A stretch of DNA of 64,000 nucleotides from Collinsella sp. An268 (GTDB taxonomy: Bacteria; Actinomycetota; Coriobacteriia; Coriobacteriales; Coriobacteriaceae): assembly GCF_002159765.1 (NCBI RefSeq), contig NZ_NFJH01000001.1, positions 62,001 through 126,000 on the forward strand. The letters run 5' to 3'. Below, piece by piece: positions 36,926 through 46,594 of the stretch (position 1 is the first letter of the stretch; the number at the start of each line of letters is the position of its first letter). The position numbers were made by a program, and so were the translations under genes. The notes beneath the pieces were generated by a model, which did no database searches, was not told where the DNA came from, and saw nothing but the letters and a program-made list of their open reading frames with translations.

Positions 36926-39405
36926 GCATGATCGTCTCGCGCGAGGAGGAGCGCCGCACGCTCAGCCAGCTCCATACGCCCACCGTCAAGAAGGACGCCT
37001 ACGCGCTTCTCGCCGGGCAGCCCGTCTATACCGACGACCTCGCCCCCGAGGGCGCCCTCACCGTCAAGATACTCCACAGCCCGCACGCCTTCGCGCGCAT
37101 CCGCGCCATCGACACGGCGCGGGCCCTCAAGGTGCCCGGCGTGGTCGCCGTGTACACCTATCGCGACGTGCCTCAGCGGCGCTTCACGCTCGCGGGGCAG
37201 AGCTTTCCGGAGGCCTCGCCCTACGACCGGCTGCTGCTCGACGAGTACGTTCGCTACGAGGGGGACGAGGTCGCCATCGTGGCCGCGGAGACCGAGCGCG
37301 CCGCCGATCAGGCGCTGCGGCTCATCCGCGTCGACTACGAGGTGCTCGACCCTGTGCTCGACTTCACGCGCGCCATCGACAACCCCACCGTCATCCATCC
37401 CGAGGAGAACTACCACGTCAACGGCGCGTGGATTCAAAATGAGCGCCTGCGCAACATCGTGAGCCAGGGCGTGAGCGCCGTCGGCGACCTCGACGCCGCC
37501 TTCGCCGAGGCCGATGTCGTCATCGACCGCACGTACCACACGCGCGCCAACGAGCAGGCCATGATGGAGACGTTCCGCGCCTTCGCCGAGATGGACGCCT
37601 ACGGGCGCATCACGGTGACGGCCTCCACCCAGGTGCCCTTCCACGTCCGCCGCATGGTGGCGGCTGCCCTCGATATCCCGCAGGCGCGCGTGCGCGTGGT
37701 GAAGCCGCGCATCGGCGGCGGCTTCGGTGCCAAACAGAGCGGGTGCAACGAGATCTTCTGCGCCTTCGTGACGCATCGGACGGGCCGCCCCGCCAAAATC
37801 GTCTATACGCGCGAGGAGACGAACACCGCCTCGAACGCGCGCCACGAGATGCAGCTCCAGGTGCGCCTCGGCGCGCGGCGGGACGGCACCATCGTCGCCA
37901 TCGACCTCCACGTCCTCTCCAACCAGGGCGCCTACGGGGAGCACGGGCCCACCACCATCGGCCTCGCGGGCCACAAGACGCTGCCGCTGTACAACCGCGT
38001 GCTCGCGAGCCGCTTCAGCTACGAGGTCGTCTACACCAACACCAAGCCCGCGGGCGCCTTCCGCGGCTACGGCGCCACGCAGGGCCTCTTCGCCGTGGAG
38101 TCCGCGGTAAACGAGCTCGCCGACGCGCTCGGCATGGACCCGTGCGAGGTGCGCCTCCAAAACCTCACGCGCGAGGGTGAGGTCATGGCGCAGTACGACG
38201 GCAACACGCTCTTCTCCACGGGCGCCGAGGCGTGCCTGCGCCGCGCCCAGGAGATGATCGGCTGGGGCAACAAGCCGCTTTGCCGCGACCTCGGCGACCG
38301 CGTGCGCGGACTCGGCTGCGCGCTCGCCATGCAGGGGTCCTCCATCGCCGGCATCGATATCGCGAGCGTGGACCTGCGACTCGAGGAGGAGGGATTCTAC
38401 ACCCTCTCCATCGGCGCGACGGACATGGGCACGGGCTGCGACACCATCCTCGCCCAGTTTGCGGCCGAGGCACTGGGGTGCACGGTGGACGACATCGTGG
38501 TGCGCGGCGTGGACACCGATGTATCGCCCTACGACACCGGCTCCTACGCGAGCGCCACGACCTATCTTACGGGTATGGCCGTCGTGAAGGCGGCCGAGGA
38601 CCTCATCCGCCGCATGCGCACGTTTGCGGCGGGCCTCATGGGCGTGCCGGCGCGCAGCGTCTACTTCGACGGGGCGCGCCTCTACACGACGGCCGAGGGC
38701 CCGGCAGACGGGGCGGAGCTGGCCGAGGGCACCCTCGCGGCGCCGACAGAGCCCGAGTTCAGCGAGGTCACCGGTGCCATCGACCACATGCGCCGCGCCT
38801 ATGCGGTCGTGGGCGCGCCCGGGGTCTCCGCGCCGGAGGAGGGCGACCCGGAGGTCCTTGCCGTCCAAGAGCTCACGCGCGCGCAGTTCGCCGCGGCGTG
38901 CGTCCGCGGCGGCGACGGCGACTGCCTCACGGCGCATGCCGCCGCGAGCTCCCCCACGAGCCCGCCACCCTTCATGGCGGGCATCGCCGAGGTGGACGTC
39001 GACAAGGCGACCGGGGAGGTCACGGTCGTCGATTACGTGGGCGTCGTCGACTGCGGCACCGTGGTGAACGAGAACCTCGCCCGCGTTCAGGCGGAGGGCG
39101 GGATCGGCCAGGGCATCGGCATGGCGCTTACCGAGGACGTCCAGCGCGGGCCACAGGGCCGCATGCGCACTCGGACGTTCATGCAGTACAAGATTCCCTC
39201 GCGCCTCGACATCCCCCTGGTGCGGGTCGACTTCTGCGAGAGCTACGAGCCCACCGGTCCGTACGGCGCCAAATCCATCGGCGAGGTCGTCATCAACACC
39301 CCGCCGCCCGCCATCGCGAGCGCTATCGCCCATGCCACGGGCGTCTACGTGCGCGACCTTCCCATCACGCCCGAGAAGGTGCTCCTCGGGGAGCGGGAGG
39401 GATAG
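36922..39405 (+). CDS. Molybdenum hydroxylase catalytic (MCD-binding) subunit
   Basis: Large subunit of a xanthine-dehydrogenase-type enzyme, 827 aa. N-terminal a/b hammerhead domain (DAYALLAGQPVYTDDLAPEG), then the Moco-binding domain with KPRIGGGFGAKQ (about residue 258), TKPAGAFRGYGATQGLFAVE and the catalytic Glu in GAKSIGEVVINTPPPAI (about residue 788). The last loop is the one that contacts the Mo-OH in known enzymes. No in-frame UGA, so selenium, if present, would be in the cofactor rather than as selenocysteine. Substrate is probably a purine, given the NCS2 permease; nicotinate or another heterocycle is possible. Confidence 0.92.
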   Translation: MSMIVSREEERRTLSQLHTPTVKKDAYALLAGQPVYTDDLAPEGALTVKILHSPHAFARIRAIDTARALKVPGVVAVYTYRDVPQRRFTLAGQSFPEASPYDRLLLDEYVRYEGDEVAIVAAETERAADQALRLIRVDYEVLDPVLDFTRAIDNPTVIHPEENYHVNGAWIQNERLRNIVSQGVSAVGDLDAAFAEADVVIDRTYHTRANEQAMMETFRAFAEMDAYGRITVTASTQVPFHVRRMVAAALDIPQARVRVVKPRIGGGFGAKQSGCNEIFCAFVTHRTGRPAKIVYTREETNTASNARHEMQLQVRLGARRDGTIVAIDLHVLSNQGAYGEHGPTTIGLAGHKTLPLYNRVLASRFSYEVVYTNTKPAGAFRGYGATQGLFAVESAVNELADALGMDPCEVRLQNLTREGEVMAQYDGNTLFSTGAEACLRRAQEMIGWGNKPLCRDLGDRVRGLGCALAMQGSSIAGIDIASVDLRLEEEGFYTLSIGATDMGTGCDTILAQFAAEALGCTVDDIVVRGVDTDVSPYDTGSYASATTYLTGMAVVKAAEDLIRRMRTFAAGLMGVPARSVYFDGARLYTTAEGPADGAELAEGTLAAPTEPEFSEVTGAIDHMRRAYAVVGAPGVSAPEEGDPEVLAVQELTRAQFAAACVRGGDGDCLTAHAAASSPTSPPPFMAGIAEVDVDKATGEVTVVDYVGVVDCGTVVNENLARVQAEGGIGQGIGMALTEDVQRGPQGRMRTRTFMQYKIPSRLDIPLVRVDFCESYEPTGPYGAKSIGEVVINTPPPAIASAIAHATGVYVRDLPITPEKVLLGEREG

Positions 39406-39491
39406 CCGCAGCCCGCAGGCAGGGCCGCTTCATGGCACCGCGCAGGCACGCCGCCCGCATCTGCCGCAAGGCTCGTGCGGGCGGCGCGCCC

Positions 39492-39497
39492 TATAAT
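39492..39497 (+). promoter_or_regulatory. -10 box before the small membrane protein
   Basis: TATAAT, 30 bases before the gene at 39527. No clear -35. Confidence 0.5.
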
Positions 39498-39526
39498 GGA
39501 GGCGTCACCCGTTCTCGGAGGTTCTC

Positions 39527-39787
39527 ATGCCCAAGGATTATGTCTCTATCGCCCTCGGCGTCGTCTCGATGCTGCTGTCGTTTGTGCCCGTCATCCCACT
39601 GCAGCTCCTCGGCGCCGTCGCCGGCGGCTGCGGGTTCGTGTTCGGCCGCCGGGCGCGGCGGGCGGATTACCGGCGCGACCTGACGAGCACCGTCGGCATG
39701 GTGTGCTCCGGCGTGGGCGTCTTCCTGTGCCTCCTCGCACCGGTCCTCGCCATCGTGAGCAACATCGCCCTCCTTTTCATGCGCTAG
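39527..39787 (+). CDS. Small membrane protein of unknown function
   Basis: 86 residues with two hydrophobic hairpins (IALGVVSMLLSFVPVIPLQL and VGMVCSGVGVFLCLLAPVLA) joined by a basic loop (GRRARRADYRRD). This pattern resembles DUF4190-like small membrane proteins, without a clear match. CGGAGG precedes the ATG. Confidence 0.6.
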   Translation: MPKDYVSIALGVVSMLLSFVPVIPLQLLGAVAGGCGFVFGRRARRADYRRDLTSTVGMVCSGVGVFLCLLAPVLAIVSNIALLFMR

Positions 39788-39960
39788 CAATATGCTGACG
39801 CAATAGTCCGCGGCCGTCTGTACCCGCCGAGTCGCCTCCCGCCGTCGGAACCGGTGCCGTTCCGGCGGTCTCACCGCGCCGTGCCGCTCGAGCGCCGTGC
39901 CGTTTGCCGAAATCTTGCACCGTCCCAACCCGTAGGGCTGGACTTGCGTCCCAAGGCGCG

Positions 39961-40006
39961 TATAGTGGTTCATGCGACAGGCCTTGCGCGTAGTTACGTT
40001 ACGCAA
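39961..40006 (+). promoter_or_regulatory. Promoter and palindromic operator of the amylosucrase-like gene
   Basis: TATAGT (39961-39966) is a -10 candidate. From 39984 to 40006 lies a palindrome with ends TTGCG and CGCAA and inner arms GCGTA/TACGC. Its place just downstream of the -10 suits a repressor site. LacI-type sugar repressors use sites of this kind; the gene for it is not in the window. Confidence 0.45.
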
Positions 40007-40065
40007 AAACCGGGGCGCCCGTGCCAGCCAGGCACGGGGCCCGTACACATGTTTTAGGAGCGCGC

Positions 40066-41967
40066 ATGAAAGCCGACGCGAGGGGGACGACTGCGTCGTC
40101 CGCAAAAACCAAAGGATCCGCATCCCGCCCAAAGAACAACGAGCGCTTTCGGGAGCGTTTAGCGCGTCATCACGACGAGCTGCGCTGGCTCTATATGGAG
40201 CTCTACGATAACGGGGATATGTTTGCCGAGCTCTGCGAGCAGTTGAGGGCGTTTTTCGATGCGCGGCCGGCAGACCTCAAGCAGCTCGACGCCGAGCGCG
40301 AGGCCGAGGGCGCATGGTACCGCAAGCGCGATATGCTCGGCATGCAGATGTATATCGACAACTTTGCCGGCACCATCAAAGGGGTCGAGGAGCACCTCGA
40401 TTACCTTAAGCGCTGCCATGTCAATTACGTGCACCTTATGCCGTTTTTGGATACACCGGCAGATAAGAGCCGGTCGGACGGCGGCTATGCGGTGGCGGAC
40501 TTTCGCCGCGTGCGCCCCGACTTGGGCACGATGGACGACCTTGCCCACTTGGCGCGGACCTGCCACGCGCAGGGCATCAGCCTGTGCATGGACTTCGTCA
40601 TGAACCACACCTCCGAGGACCATGAATGGGCGCGGCGCGCCCGTGCCGGCGAGGGGGAGTACATGAGCCGGTACTTCTTCGAGCGCAACCAGGCGGTGAT
40701 CGACCAGTACACGCGCGACGTGCCGCAGGTGTTTCCCACCACTGCGCCGGGCCACTATACCTACCTGCCCGAGCTGGGGCAGAGCGTTATGACGCAGTTC
40801 TATCCCTACCAGTGGGACCTCAACTACAGGAACCCCCGCGTCTTCAACGAGATGATGTACAACTTCCTCTACCTCGCCAACCAGGGCATGGACATCATTC
40901 GCATCGACGCCGTACCCTATATCTGGAAGGAGCTTGGCACCAACTGCCGCAACCTCCCCCAGGTGCACACCATCGTGCGCATGATGCGCATGATCGGCGA
41001 GATCGTGTGCCCGGGCATCGTGCTGTTGGGTGAGGTCGTGATGGAGCCCAAGGAGGTCGCGCCCTACTTTGGCACGCCCGAGAAGCCCGAGTGCCACATG
41101 CTCTACAACGTCACCACCATGGCGACAACGTGGCACACCGTGGCGACGCGCGACACCAGGCTTCTCAGACGTCAGATGGAGGCGGTCTGCGCCCTGCCGC
41201 GCACCTACACGTTCTTAAACTATCTGCGCTGCCATGACGATATCGGCTGGGGCCTCGATTACCCGACGCTTTCCGCATGGGGGATGGAAGAGGTGCCGCA
41301 CAAGAAGTACCTGAACGACTACTTCCTGGGTATCGTAGCGGGAAGCGACAGCCGGGGCGCCCTCTACAACGACGATCCAACGACAGGTGACGCGCGCTTC
41401 TGCGGCACGACGGCGTCGATGTGCGGGGTCGAGGCCGCCGGGTTCGAGGGCGATGACGACAAGCTCGCATGGGCCCTCCAGAAGGACATCATGCTCCACG
41501 CGTACCTGCTCACGCAGTCGGGCCTGCCCATCATCTACAGCGGTGACGAGGTGGGACAGGTGAACGATTACAGCTATCGCGACGATCCCGAACGCGCCGA
41601 TGACTCCCGCTACATCCACCGGGGGAAGTTCCCTTGGGAGCTCGTAGACGCTATCGATGACGCTGACAGCGTGCCCCACCGGCTCTTTGAGGCGCTCTCC
41701 GATCTTGAGGACATCCGGCGTGAGGAGCCGGTCTTCGGCGCGGAGGCGACGGTCAGGGTGTGCGATGCGGCCGATCCGGCGCTGCTCTGGATCGAGCGCA
41801 CACTCGGCGAGGAAGTGCTCGTGGCCGTATTCAATTTCAGCGACGAGGGCAAGACCGTGACCCTGCCGGCCGCTCCCGCCTACACCGATCTGGTGACGGG
41901 TGTGACCGAGGCGGTGGAGACGGTCGATATGTGCGGCTGGGACTTTATGTGGATGAAACGGGCGTGA
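40066..41967 (+). CDS. Amylosucrase-like GH13 enzyme (sucrose to glucan or hydrolysis)
   Basis: Glycoside hydrolase family 13, subfamily 4 type, 633 aa. Comparison with known amylosucrase motifs: HLMPFL..., DGGYAVADFRRVRPDLGTMDD, MDFVMNHTSEDHEWA, nucleophile Asp in GMDIIRIDAVPYIWKELGTN, acid/base Glu in GIVLLGEVVMEPKEV, and LRCHDDIGWGL with the transition-state Asp. It should split sucrose, and either build alpha-1,4-glucan or release glucose. A Lys/Ser/Thr-rich N-terminal tail of about 25 residues is extra. No signal peptide. TAGGAG before ATG 40066. Ends overlapping the AraC gene tail to tail by 23 bases. Complements the alpha-galactosidase, which yields sucrose from raffinose. Confidence 0.88.
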   Translation: MKADARGTTASSAKTKGSASRPKNNERFRERLARHHDELRWLYMELYDNGDMFAELCEQLRAFFDARPADLKQLDAEREAEGAWYRKRDMLGMQMYIDNFAGTIKGVEEHLDYLKRCHVNYVHLMPFLDTPADKSRSDGGYAVADFRRVRPDLGTMDDLAHLARTCHAQGISLCMDFVMNHTSEDHEWARRARAGEGEYMSRYFFERNQAVIDQYTRDVPQVFPTTAPGHYTYLPELGQSVMTQFYPYQWDLNYRNPRVFNEMMYNFLYLANQGMDIIRIDAVPYIWKELGTNCRNLPQVHTIVRMMRMIGEIVCPGIVLLGEVVMEPKEVAPYFGTPEKPECHMLYNVTTMATTWHTVATRDTRLLRRQMEAVCALPRTYTFLNYLRCHDDIGWGLDYPTLSAWGMEEVPHKKYLNDYFLGIVAGSDSRGALYNDDPTTGDARFCGTTASMCGVEAAGFEGDDDKLAWALQKDIMLHAYLLTQSGLPIIYSGDEVGQVNDYSYRDDPERADDSRYIHRGKFPWELVDAIDDADSVPHRLFEALSDLEDIRREEPVFGAEATVRVCDAADPALLWIERTLGEEVLVAVFNFSDEGKTVTLPAAPAYTDLVTGVTEAVETVDMCGWDFMWMKRA

Positions 41968-42838
41968 TCTCAGCCCCCGAGGAGACGCTCCCCGCGTGCG
42001 CATGGCGCCAGGCACGCGGGGAGACGCCGTGCACGTTTTTGAAGGCGCGCGAGAAGTGCAGCTGGTTGGGGTAGCCGACGGCGCGCCCCACCTCCGCCAC
42101 GGAGAGCGCCGAGAGCTTGAGGAGCTCCGCCGCCTTCTCCATGCGGTAGCCGATGAGGAACTGCTGCGGCGAGACGCCCATGGCCTCCTTGAAGACCTTG
42201 CCGAAGTAGCTGCGGTTCAAGCCGATGTGACGGGCGATGTCCTCCACGCCGATGTCCGCGACGTAGTTCTCGTCGATGTAGGCGAGGGCCTCGTCCACAT
42301 AGAAGCCATGGAGCTTGCCGGTCTGGGCGGCGCGGTAGGGGGTGCACGAGCGGGCGAAGCCGTCGATGAAGCGGTAGGTGTCGGCGACGAGGGCGAAGGG
42401 CGAGGCGTTCCGCTCGTCGAGCAGCGCCCGCATCGATGCAGCCATGTCCTCGCGCGCGGCCTCATCGTGCGCGCGGTACACCGGGTGCACGGTGCTCACG
42501 CCGAGGTTGTCGAGCACCGATTTGACTTGGACGCCGTCGAACTCGATCCAGATGTACTCCCACGGGTCCGCCATATCGGCTATGTAGGTCGTGATCTGGG
42601 TGGGGAAGATGAGGAACCCCTCGTGAGCGTGCAGGGGGTAGTCGATGCGCTCGCCCTCGTCGCTGATGGTGGTGAACACCCCGGAGCCCGAGAGGATGTA
42701 GTGGAACAGGTAGTGGCTGCGCCGCGCCGGACCGAAGGCGTGCGCGGGCGCGCAGACCTCGCGCCCGTACTGGTAGGGCATGAGGTCGGTGAAGATGCCG
42801 CCCTCGAAGGTGGAGAAGTCGATTTCGTGCGGACGCAT
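41945..42838 (-). CDS. AraC family regulator of the alpha-galactoside locus
   Basis: N-terminal cupin-type sugar-sensing half (HYLFHYILSGSGVFTTI, HAHEGFLIFPTQITTYIADM) and a C-terminal double HTH (GVEDIARHIGLNRSYFGKVFKEAMGVSP then FLIGYRMEKAAELLK, and VGYPNQLHFSRAFKNVHGVSP). Same layout as MsmR/RafR activators of raffinose operons. 297 aa. AAAGGAG about 9 bases upstream. Transcribed away from the ABC operon, which it probably activates. Confidence 0.9.
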   Translation of the reverse strand: MRPHEIDFSTFEGGIFTDLMPYQYGREVCAPAHAFGPARRSHYLFHYILSGSGVFTTISDEGERIDYPLHAHEGFLIFPTQITTYIADMADPWEYIWIEFDGVQVKSVLDNLGVSTVHPVYRAHDEAAREDMAASMRALLDERNASPFALVADTYRFIDGFARSCTPYRAAQTGKLHGFYVDEALAYIDENYVADIGVEDIARHIGLNRSYFGKVFKEAMGVSPQQFLIGYRMEKAAELLKLSALSVAEVGRAVGYPNQLHFSRAFKNVHGVSPRAWRHAHAGSVSSGAEITPVSST

Positions 42839-43261
42839 GATCGCGCGCTCCTTTACCGCTCGGAGTCCTGCATCGAATCAGAATATACCACAATGCGAGC
42901 AAACATTCCTTATAATATAGCGAAACGAGATACACAAGGCATTATGGTATATTAGCGTGCCAGCATTGGCGCGCCGCCTCAATACTAGGAGGATAACCTG
43001 CGAAAAGGGCAAATACAACACTTCCGTGCCGAGCTAGCAGAACCTACCGTTGCCGGTCGAAAATAAGCCGTTCATCGAAAACCTGCGGTATCGTGACTGG
43101 ATACAGCACCAGCATATACCTGCAGATTAGGGCTATCAATCATATAAGATACCAAAGTGCACGCTAGAAAGCGCAAAATGGTAGGTGCTACTATCGCCAA
43201 AGATACGCTTTGCCTGTCGCAACCGCAAAGCACGAGGACCCGTACGGGAAGGGGTAGGTAC
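42839..43261. promoter_or_regulatory. Divergent regulatory region between araC and the MsmK operon
   Basis: About 420 bases, far more AT-rich than the rest. A 14-bp element CATT(A/G)TGGTATATT occurs twice in opposite orientation, at 42882-42895 (minus) and 42940-42953 (plus), with 13 of 14 matches. Between them is a perfect TATAAT (42911-42916). This arrangement suits an AraC-family operator pair. A second, looser pair is near 43084 (CCTGCGGTAT) and 43118 (ATACCTGCAG). No gene is visible here. Confidence 0.55.
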
Positions 43262-44371
43262 ATGGCCGGACTGACGCTCGAACACGTGGGCAAACGGTAC
43301 CCGAACGGCTACGAGGGGGTGAAGGATTTCAACCTCGAGATCGCCGACAAGGAGTTCATCATCTTCGTCGGCCCCTCGGGCTGCGGCAAGTCGACGACGC
43401 TGCGCATGATCGCGGGCCTCGAGGATATCACCTCGGGCACGCTCAAGATCGACGGCAGGGTTGTCAACGACGTGGAACCCAAGGACCGCGACATCGCGAT
43501 GGTGTTCCAGAACTACGCCCTCTACCCGCACATGACGGTGTACGAGAACATGGCGTTCCCCCTGCGCCTGCGCAAGGTCCCGCAGGACCAGATCGATAAG
43601 ATCGTACAGGATGCCGCGCGCATCCTCGACCTCGAGAAGCTGCTCGACCGCAAGCCCTCGGCGCTCTCCGGCGGCCAGCGTCAGCGCGTTGCCATGGGCC
43701 GCGCCATCGCCCGCCAGCCCAAGGTCTTCCTCATGGACGAGCCGCTCTCCAACCTGGATGCCAAGCTGCGCGTGCAGATGCGCGCCGAGATCTCCAAGCT
43801 GCACGACCGCCTGGGCGCGACCATCATCTACGTCACGCACGACCAGACCGAGGCCATGACGCTCGGCACCCGCATCGTCGTCATGAAAGACGGCGTCATG
43901 CAGCAGGTCGACACGCCCTCCAAGCTCTACGCGGAGCCGTGCAACCTCTTTGTCGCCGGCTTCATCGGCTCGCCCCAGATGAACTTCATCGACGCGACGG
44001 TGGGGGAGGTCGCGGGCAAGGTCACGCTCACCTTCGGCAAGAACACCGTTACGGTCCCCGCGTCCAAGGCCGCCACGCTCAAGCCCTACGTCGGCAAGGT
44101 CGTGGTCGCCGGCATCCGCCCGGAGGACGTGGTCGAGGAGCACGAGTACGCCGAGGGTCGTAACCTCTCCGAGAAGATCGATGCCACCGTCACGGTGTAC
44201 GAGCTTCTGGGCTCCGAGGCCATGATCTACGGAGATGTGGACGGCGGGCAGATCTCCGCGCACCTCTCCGCCGCCAACCCGGTGCGCACCGGCAGCCGCA
44301 TCCAGGTCGCCTTCGACATGGACAAGCTGCACGTGTTCGACAAGGACACCGAGCTCGCCATCGTCCACTAG
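43262..44371 (+). CDS. msmK: Sugar ABC transporter ATPase (MsmK/UgpC type)
   Basis: ABC ATPase that powers CUT1 sugar importers. Walker [22 protein letters not shown]-loop [18 protein letters not shown], signature [15 protein letters not shown], Walker [13 protein letters not shown] and switch VTHDQTEAM. The C-terminal 120 residues are the TOBE/MalK regulatory domain ([22 protein letters not shown]). 369 aa. GGGAAGGGG before ATG 43262. Heads an operon with its own binding protein and permeases. Confidence 0.94.
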   Translation: MAGLTLEHVGKRYPNGYEGVKDFNLEIADKEFIIFVGPSGCGKSTTLRMIAGLEDITSGTLKIDGRVVNDVEPKDRDIAMVFQNYALYPHMTVYENMAFPLRLRKVPQDQIDKIVQDAARILDLEKLLDRKPSALSGGQRQRVAMGRAIARQPKVFLMDEPLSNLDAKLRVQMRAEISKLHDRLGATIIYVTHDQTEAMTLGTRIVVMKDGVMQQVDTPSKLYAEPCNLFVAGFIGSPQMNFIDATVGEVAGKVTLTFGKNTVTVPASKAATLKPYVGKVVVAGIRPEDVVEEHEYAEGRNLSEKIDATVTVYELLGSEAMIYGDVDGGQISAHLSAANPVRTGSRIQVAFDMDKLHVFDKDTELAIVH

Positions 44372-44395
44372 CCCGAGAGGAGAGCTGATACGCAT

Positions 44396-45712
44396 ATGAC
44401 AGCGAAACCCATCACCCGGCGCCATGCGCTCGGGCTCTCGGCGGCGGCGCTCTCGTCGGTCCTCTTTGCGGGATGCACGAGCGAGACGGCGGACGGCAAG
44501 GTTCAGGTGGAGATCGTCTCCTACAAGCAGGAGGCCAAGTCGATCTTCGACCAGATTCAGGCCGACTTCAACGCCGCGCACGACGACATCGTGCTCAAGA
44601 TCGACAGCCCTGCCGACGCCGTCACCATCATGAAGACGCGCTTCGTGCGCGAGAACTACCCCGATGTCATCGGTATCGGCGGCGACGGCGACTACGCGAA
44701 CTTCGTCGATTCCAACATTCTGGCCGATGTCTCCGATTACGAGGGCATTGGAAACGTCAAGAAGTCGTACACCGATATCCTGAAGAGCGTCACCTACGTG
44801 CCCATGGAGGGCATCTACGGCGTGCCCTATGTGGCAAACGCTGCGGGCATGCTCTACAACGTCGATATGTTCGAGGAGAAGGGCTGGTCCATCCCCGAGA
44901 CGTGGGACGAGCTCATCGAGCTCTGCGAGGAGATCAAGGCCGAGGGTGAGGTTGCCCCGTTCTACCTTGGCTACCTCGACACGTGGACCATCCTTTCGCC
45001 GTGGAACTCCGTGACGGTCAACATGGTGCCCTCCGATCTTGCCCGTCAGGTGAACGCCGGCAAGGCCAAGTTCGCCGACTACTACGGAGAGCCGGCACGT
45101 CGCATGCGCCAGATGCTGCAGTACAGCCAGACGCTGCTGCCCGGCGAGCCCGGCCCCTTCGCCGCAAGCTACAACGACGCCTGCACGAGCTTCGCCAACG
45201 GCAAGAGCGCCATGTACCCCTGCGGCAGCTTCGCCGTCCCGCAGATTCTCACGGGTAACCCGGATATCAACGTGGGCATGTTCGCCATGCCCTCGGCGGA
45301 CGACCCTGCCGACCGCATCGTGGTCTCCGGTGTGGACCTGCAGTGGTGCGTTGCCGAGACCTGCCCGCACAAGGAGGCCGTCTTCGAGGTGCTCGACTAC
45401 CTGGCCGAGCCCGAGAACCTGCAGACCTACCTCGACGACCAGCGCGCCATCCCCTGCGTGGAGGGCGATTTCACGCTCGACCCGCTCTTCGACGGCATCC
45501 AGGAGTTCCTGGACGAGGACCGCGTGCTCGACTACCTCGACCACTCGTACCAGTCTGCCATGGCCGTCGACGCGCAGCTGCAGACGATGCTGCTCGACGA
45601 GCGCGATGACGACACCGCCATCGCCGCTTTCCTCGAGCGCTTCGACACCGACTGGCTGCGCTATAACCGCGACGTCATCCGCAAGGTACAGGAATACGAG
45701 AGCCAGCACTAA
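44396..45712 (+). CDS. Sugar-binding lipoprotein of the ABC importer
   Basis: Extracellular solute-binding protein, family 1. Twin-arginine-like signal (TRRHALGLSAAALSSVLF) with lipobox FAGC (Cys27). Mature part has VEIVSYKQEAKSIFDQIQADFNAAHDDI, VPYVANAAGMLYNVDMFEEKG and TWDELIELCEEIKAEG, as in MsmE/RafE proteins. 438 aa. With the alpha-galactosidase downstream, raffinose, stachyose or melibiose are likely ligands. Confidence 0.92.
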   Translation: MTAKPITRRHALGLSAAALSSVLFAGCTSETADGKVQVEIVSYKQEAKSIFDQIQADFNAAHDDIVLKIDSPADAVTIMKTRFVRENYPDVIGIGGDGDYANFVDSNILADVSDYEGIGNVKKSYTDILKSVTYVPMEGIYGVPYVANAAGMLYNVDMFEEKGWSIPETWDELIELCEEIKAEGEVAPFYLGYLDTWTILSPWNSVTVNMVPSDLARQVNAGKAKFADYYGEPARRMRQMLQYSQTLLPGEPGPFAASYNDACTSFANGKSAMYPCGSFAVPQILTGNPDINVGMFAMPSADDPADRIVVSGVDLQWCVAETCPHKEAVFEVLDYLAEPENLQTYLDDQRAIPCVEGDFTLDPLFDGIQEFLDEDRVLDYLDHSYQSAMAVDAQLQTMLLDERDDDTAIAAFLERFDTDWLRYNRDVIRKVQEYESQH

Positions 45713-45724
45713 GGGGGATACGAT

Positions 45725-46594
45725 ATGGCAACGCTTACCAAGGGCAAGGTCGGCTCGGGTCGCATGAAGACGTTCTACGCGATCCTCATCCCCGTGCTCA
45801 TCCTGTTCATCGCCTTCAACACGTTCCCGCTTCTTACGGGCGTGTTCTACAGTTTCACCAACTCCAAGGGCTACGGTGCCTTCGACATCGTGGGCCTGCA
45901 GAACTACCTCGACCTCTTCAGCGACGCGCGCGTGGGCAACTCCTACCTCTTCACCTTCAAGGTGGCCGTGGTGGCGACGATCCTCACCAACGTCATCAGC
46001 TTGCTGCTCGCCATCGCGCTGTCGAGTAAGATCAAATTCAAGAGCGCGCTGCGCGGCCTGTTCTTCGTGCCCCAGATCCTGGGCGCCCTCGTGGTGGGCT
46101 ATGTGTTCAGCTACCTCTTCACCTGGATCATCCCGGCGCTCACCGGCACCGAGTCGATCCTGGCATCGCCCGACCTCGCTTGGATCGCCATCGTGGTCGT
46201 ACTCGTGTGGCAGTCCTGCGCGCAGACCACCATCATCTACATCACCGGTCTCTCGAGCGTGCCGGAGGATGTGTACGAGGCGGGCTCGCTCGACGGCGCG
46301 ACGGGTTGGAACAAGTTCCGCTACATCACGCTGCCGCTCATCATGCCGAGCGTGACCACCAACATGGTGCTCGTCATGAAGAACATGCTCATGGTGTTCG
46401 ACCAGATCGTGGCCATGACCTCCGGCGGCCCGTCTCAGTCGACGGAGTCCATCTCGTACCTCATCTACAACAACGGTCTGTCAGGCGGGCAATTCGGCTT
46501 CCAGTGCGCGAACGCCGTGATGTTCTTCATCTTGATCGCGGTCATCTCGATCGTGCAGACAAACTTCCTGAGCAGTAAGGAGGAGCAGCTCTAA
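45725..46594 (+). CDS. msmF: Sugar ABC permease, MsmF/MalF type
   Basis: Six membrane segments. FNTFPLLTGVFYSFTN near the N-terminus and the EAA loop DVYEAGSLDGATGWNKFRYITLPLIMPS mark a CUT1 permease. 289 aa. The stop overlaps the next start by one base. Works with the MsmG protein, the ATPase and the binding lipoprotein. Confidence 0.92.
   Translation: MATLTKGKVGSGRMKTFYAILIPVLILFIAFNTFPLLTGVFYSFTNSKGYGAFDIVGLQNYLDLFSDARVGNSYLFTFKVAVVATILTNVISLLLAIALSSKIKFKSALRGLFFVPQILGALVVGYVFSYLFTWIIPALTGTESILASPDLAWIAIVVVLVWQSCAQTTIIYITGLSSVPEDVYEAGSLDGATGWNKFRYITLPLIMPSVTTNMVLVMKNMLMVFDQIVAMTSGGPSQSTESISYLIYNNGLSGGQFGFQCANAVMFFILIAVISIVQTNFLSSKEEQL

Noticed and set aside
36889-39333. 814-codon minus-strand open frame
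   Set aside because: Shadow of the hydroxylase large subunit.
36922-39405. Selenocysteine codon in the hydroxylase large subunit
   Set aside because: No in-frame TGA is present; selenium would have to be in the cofactor, as known for this enzyme class.
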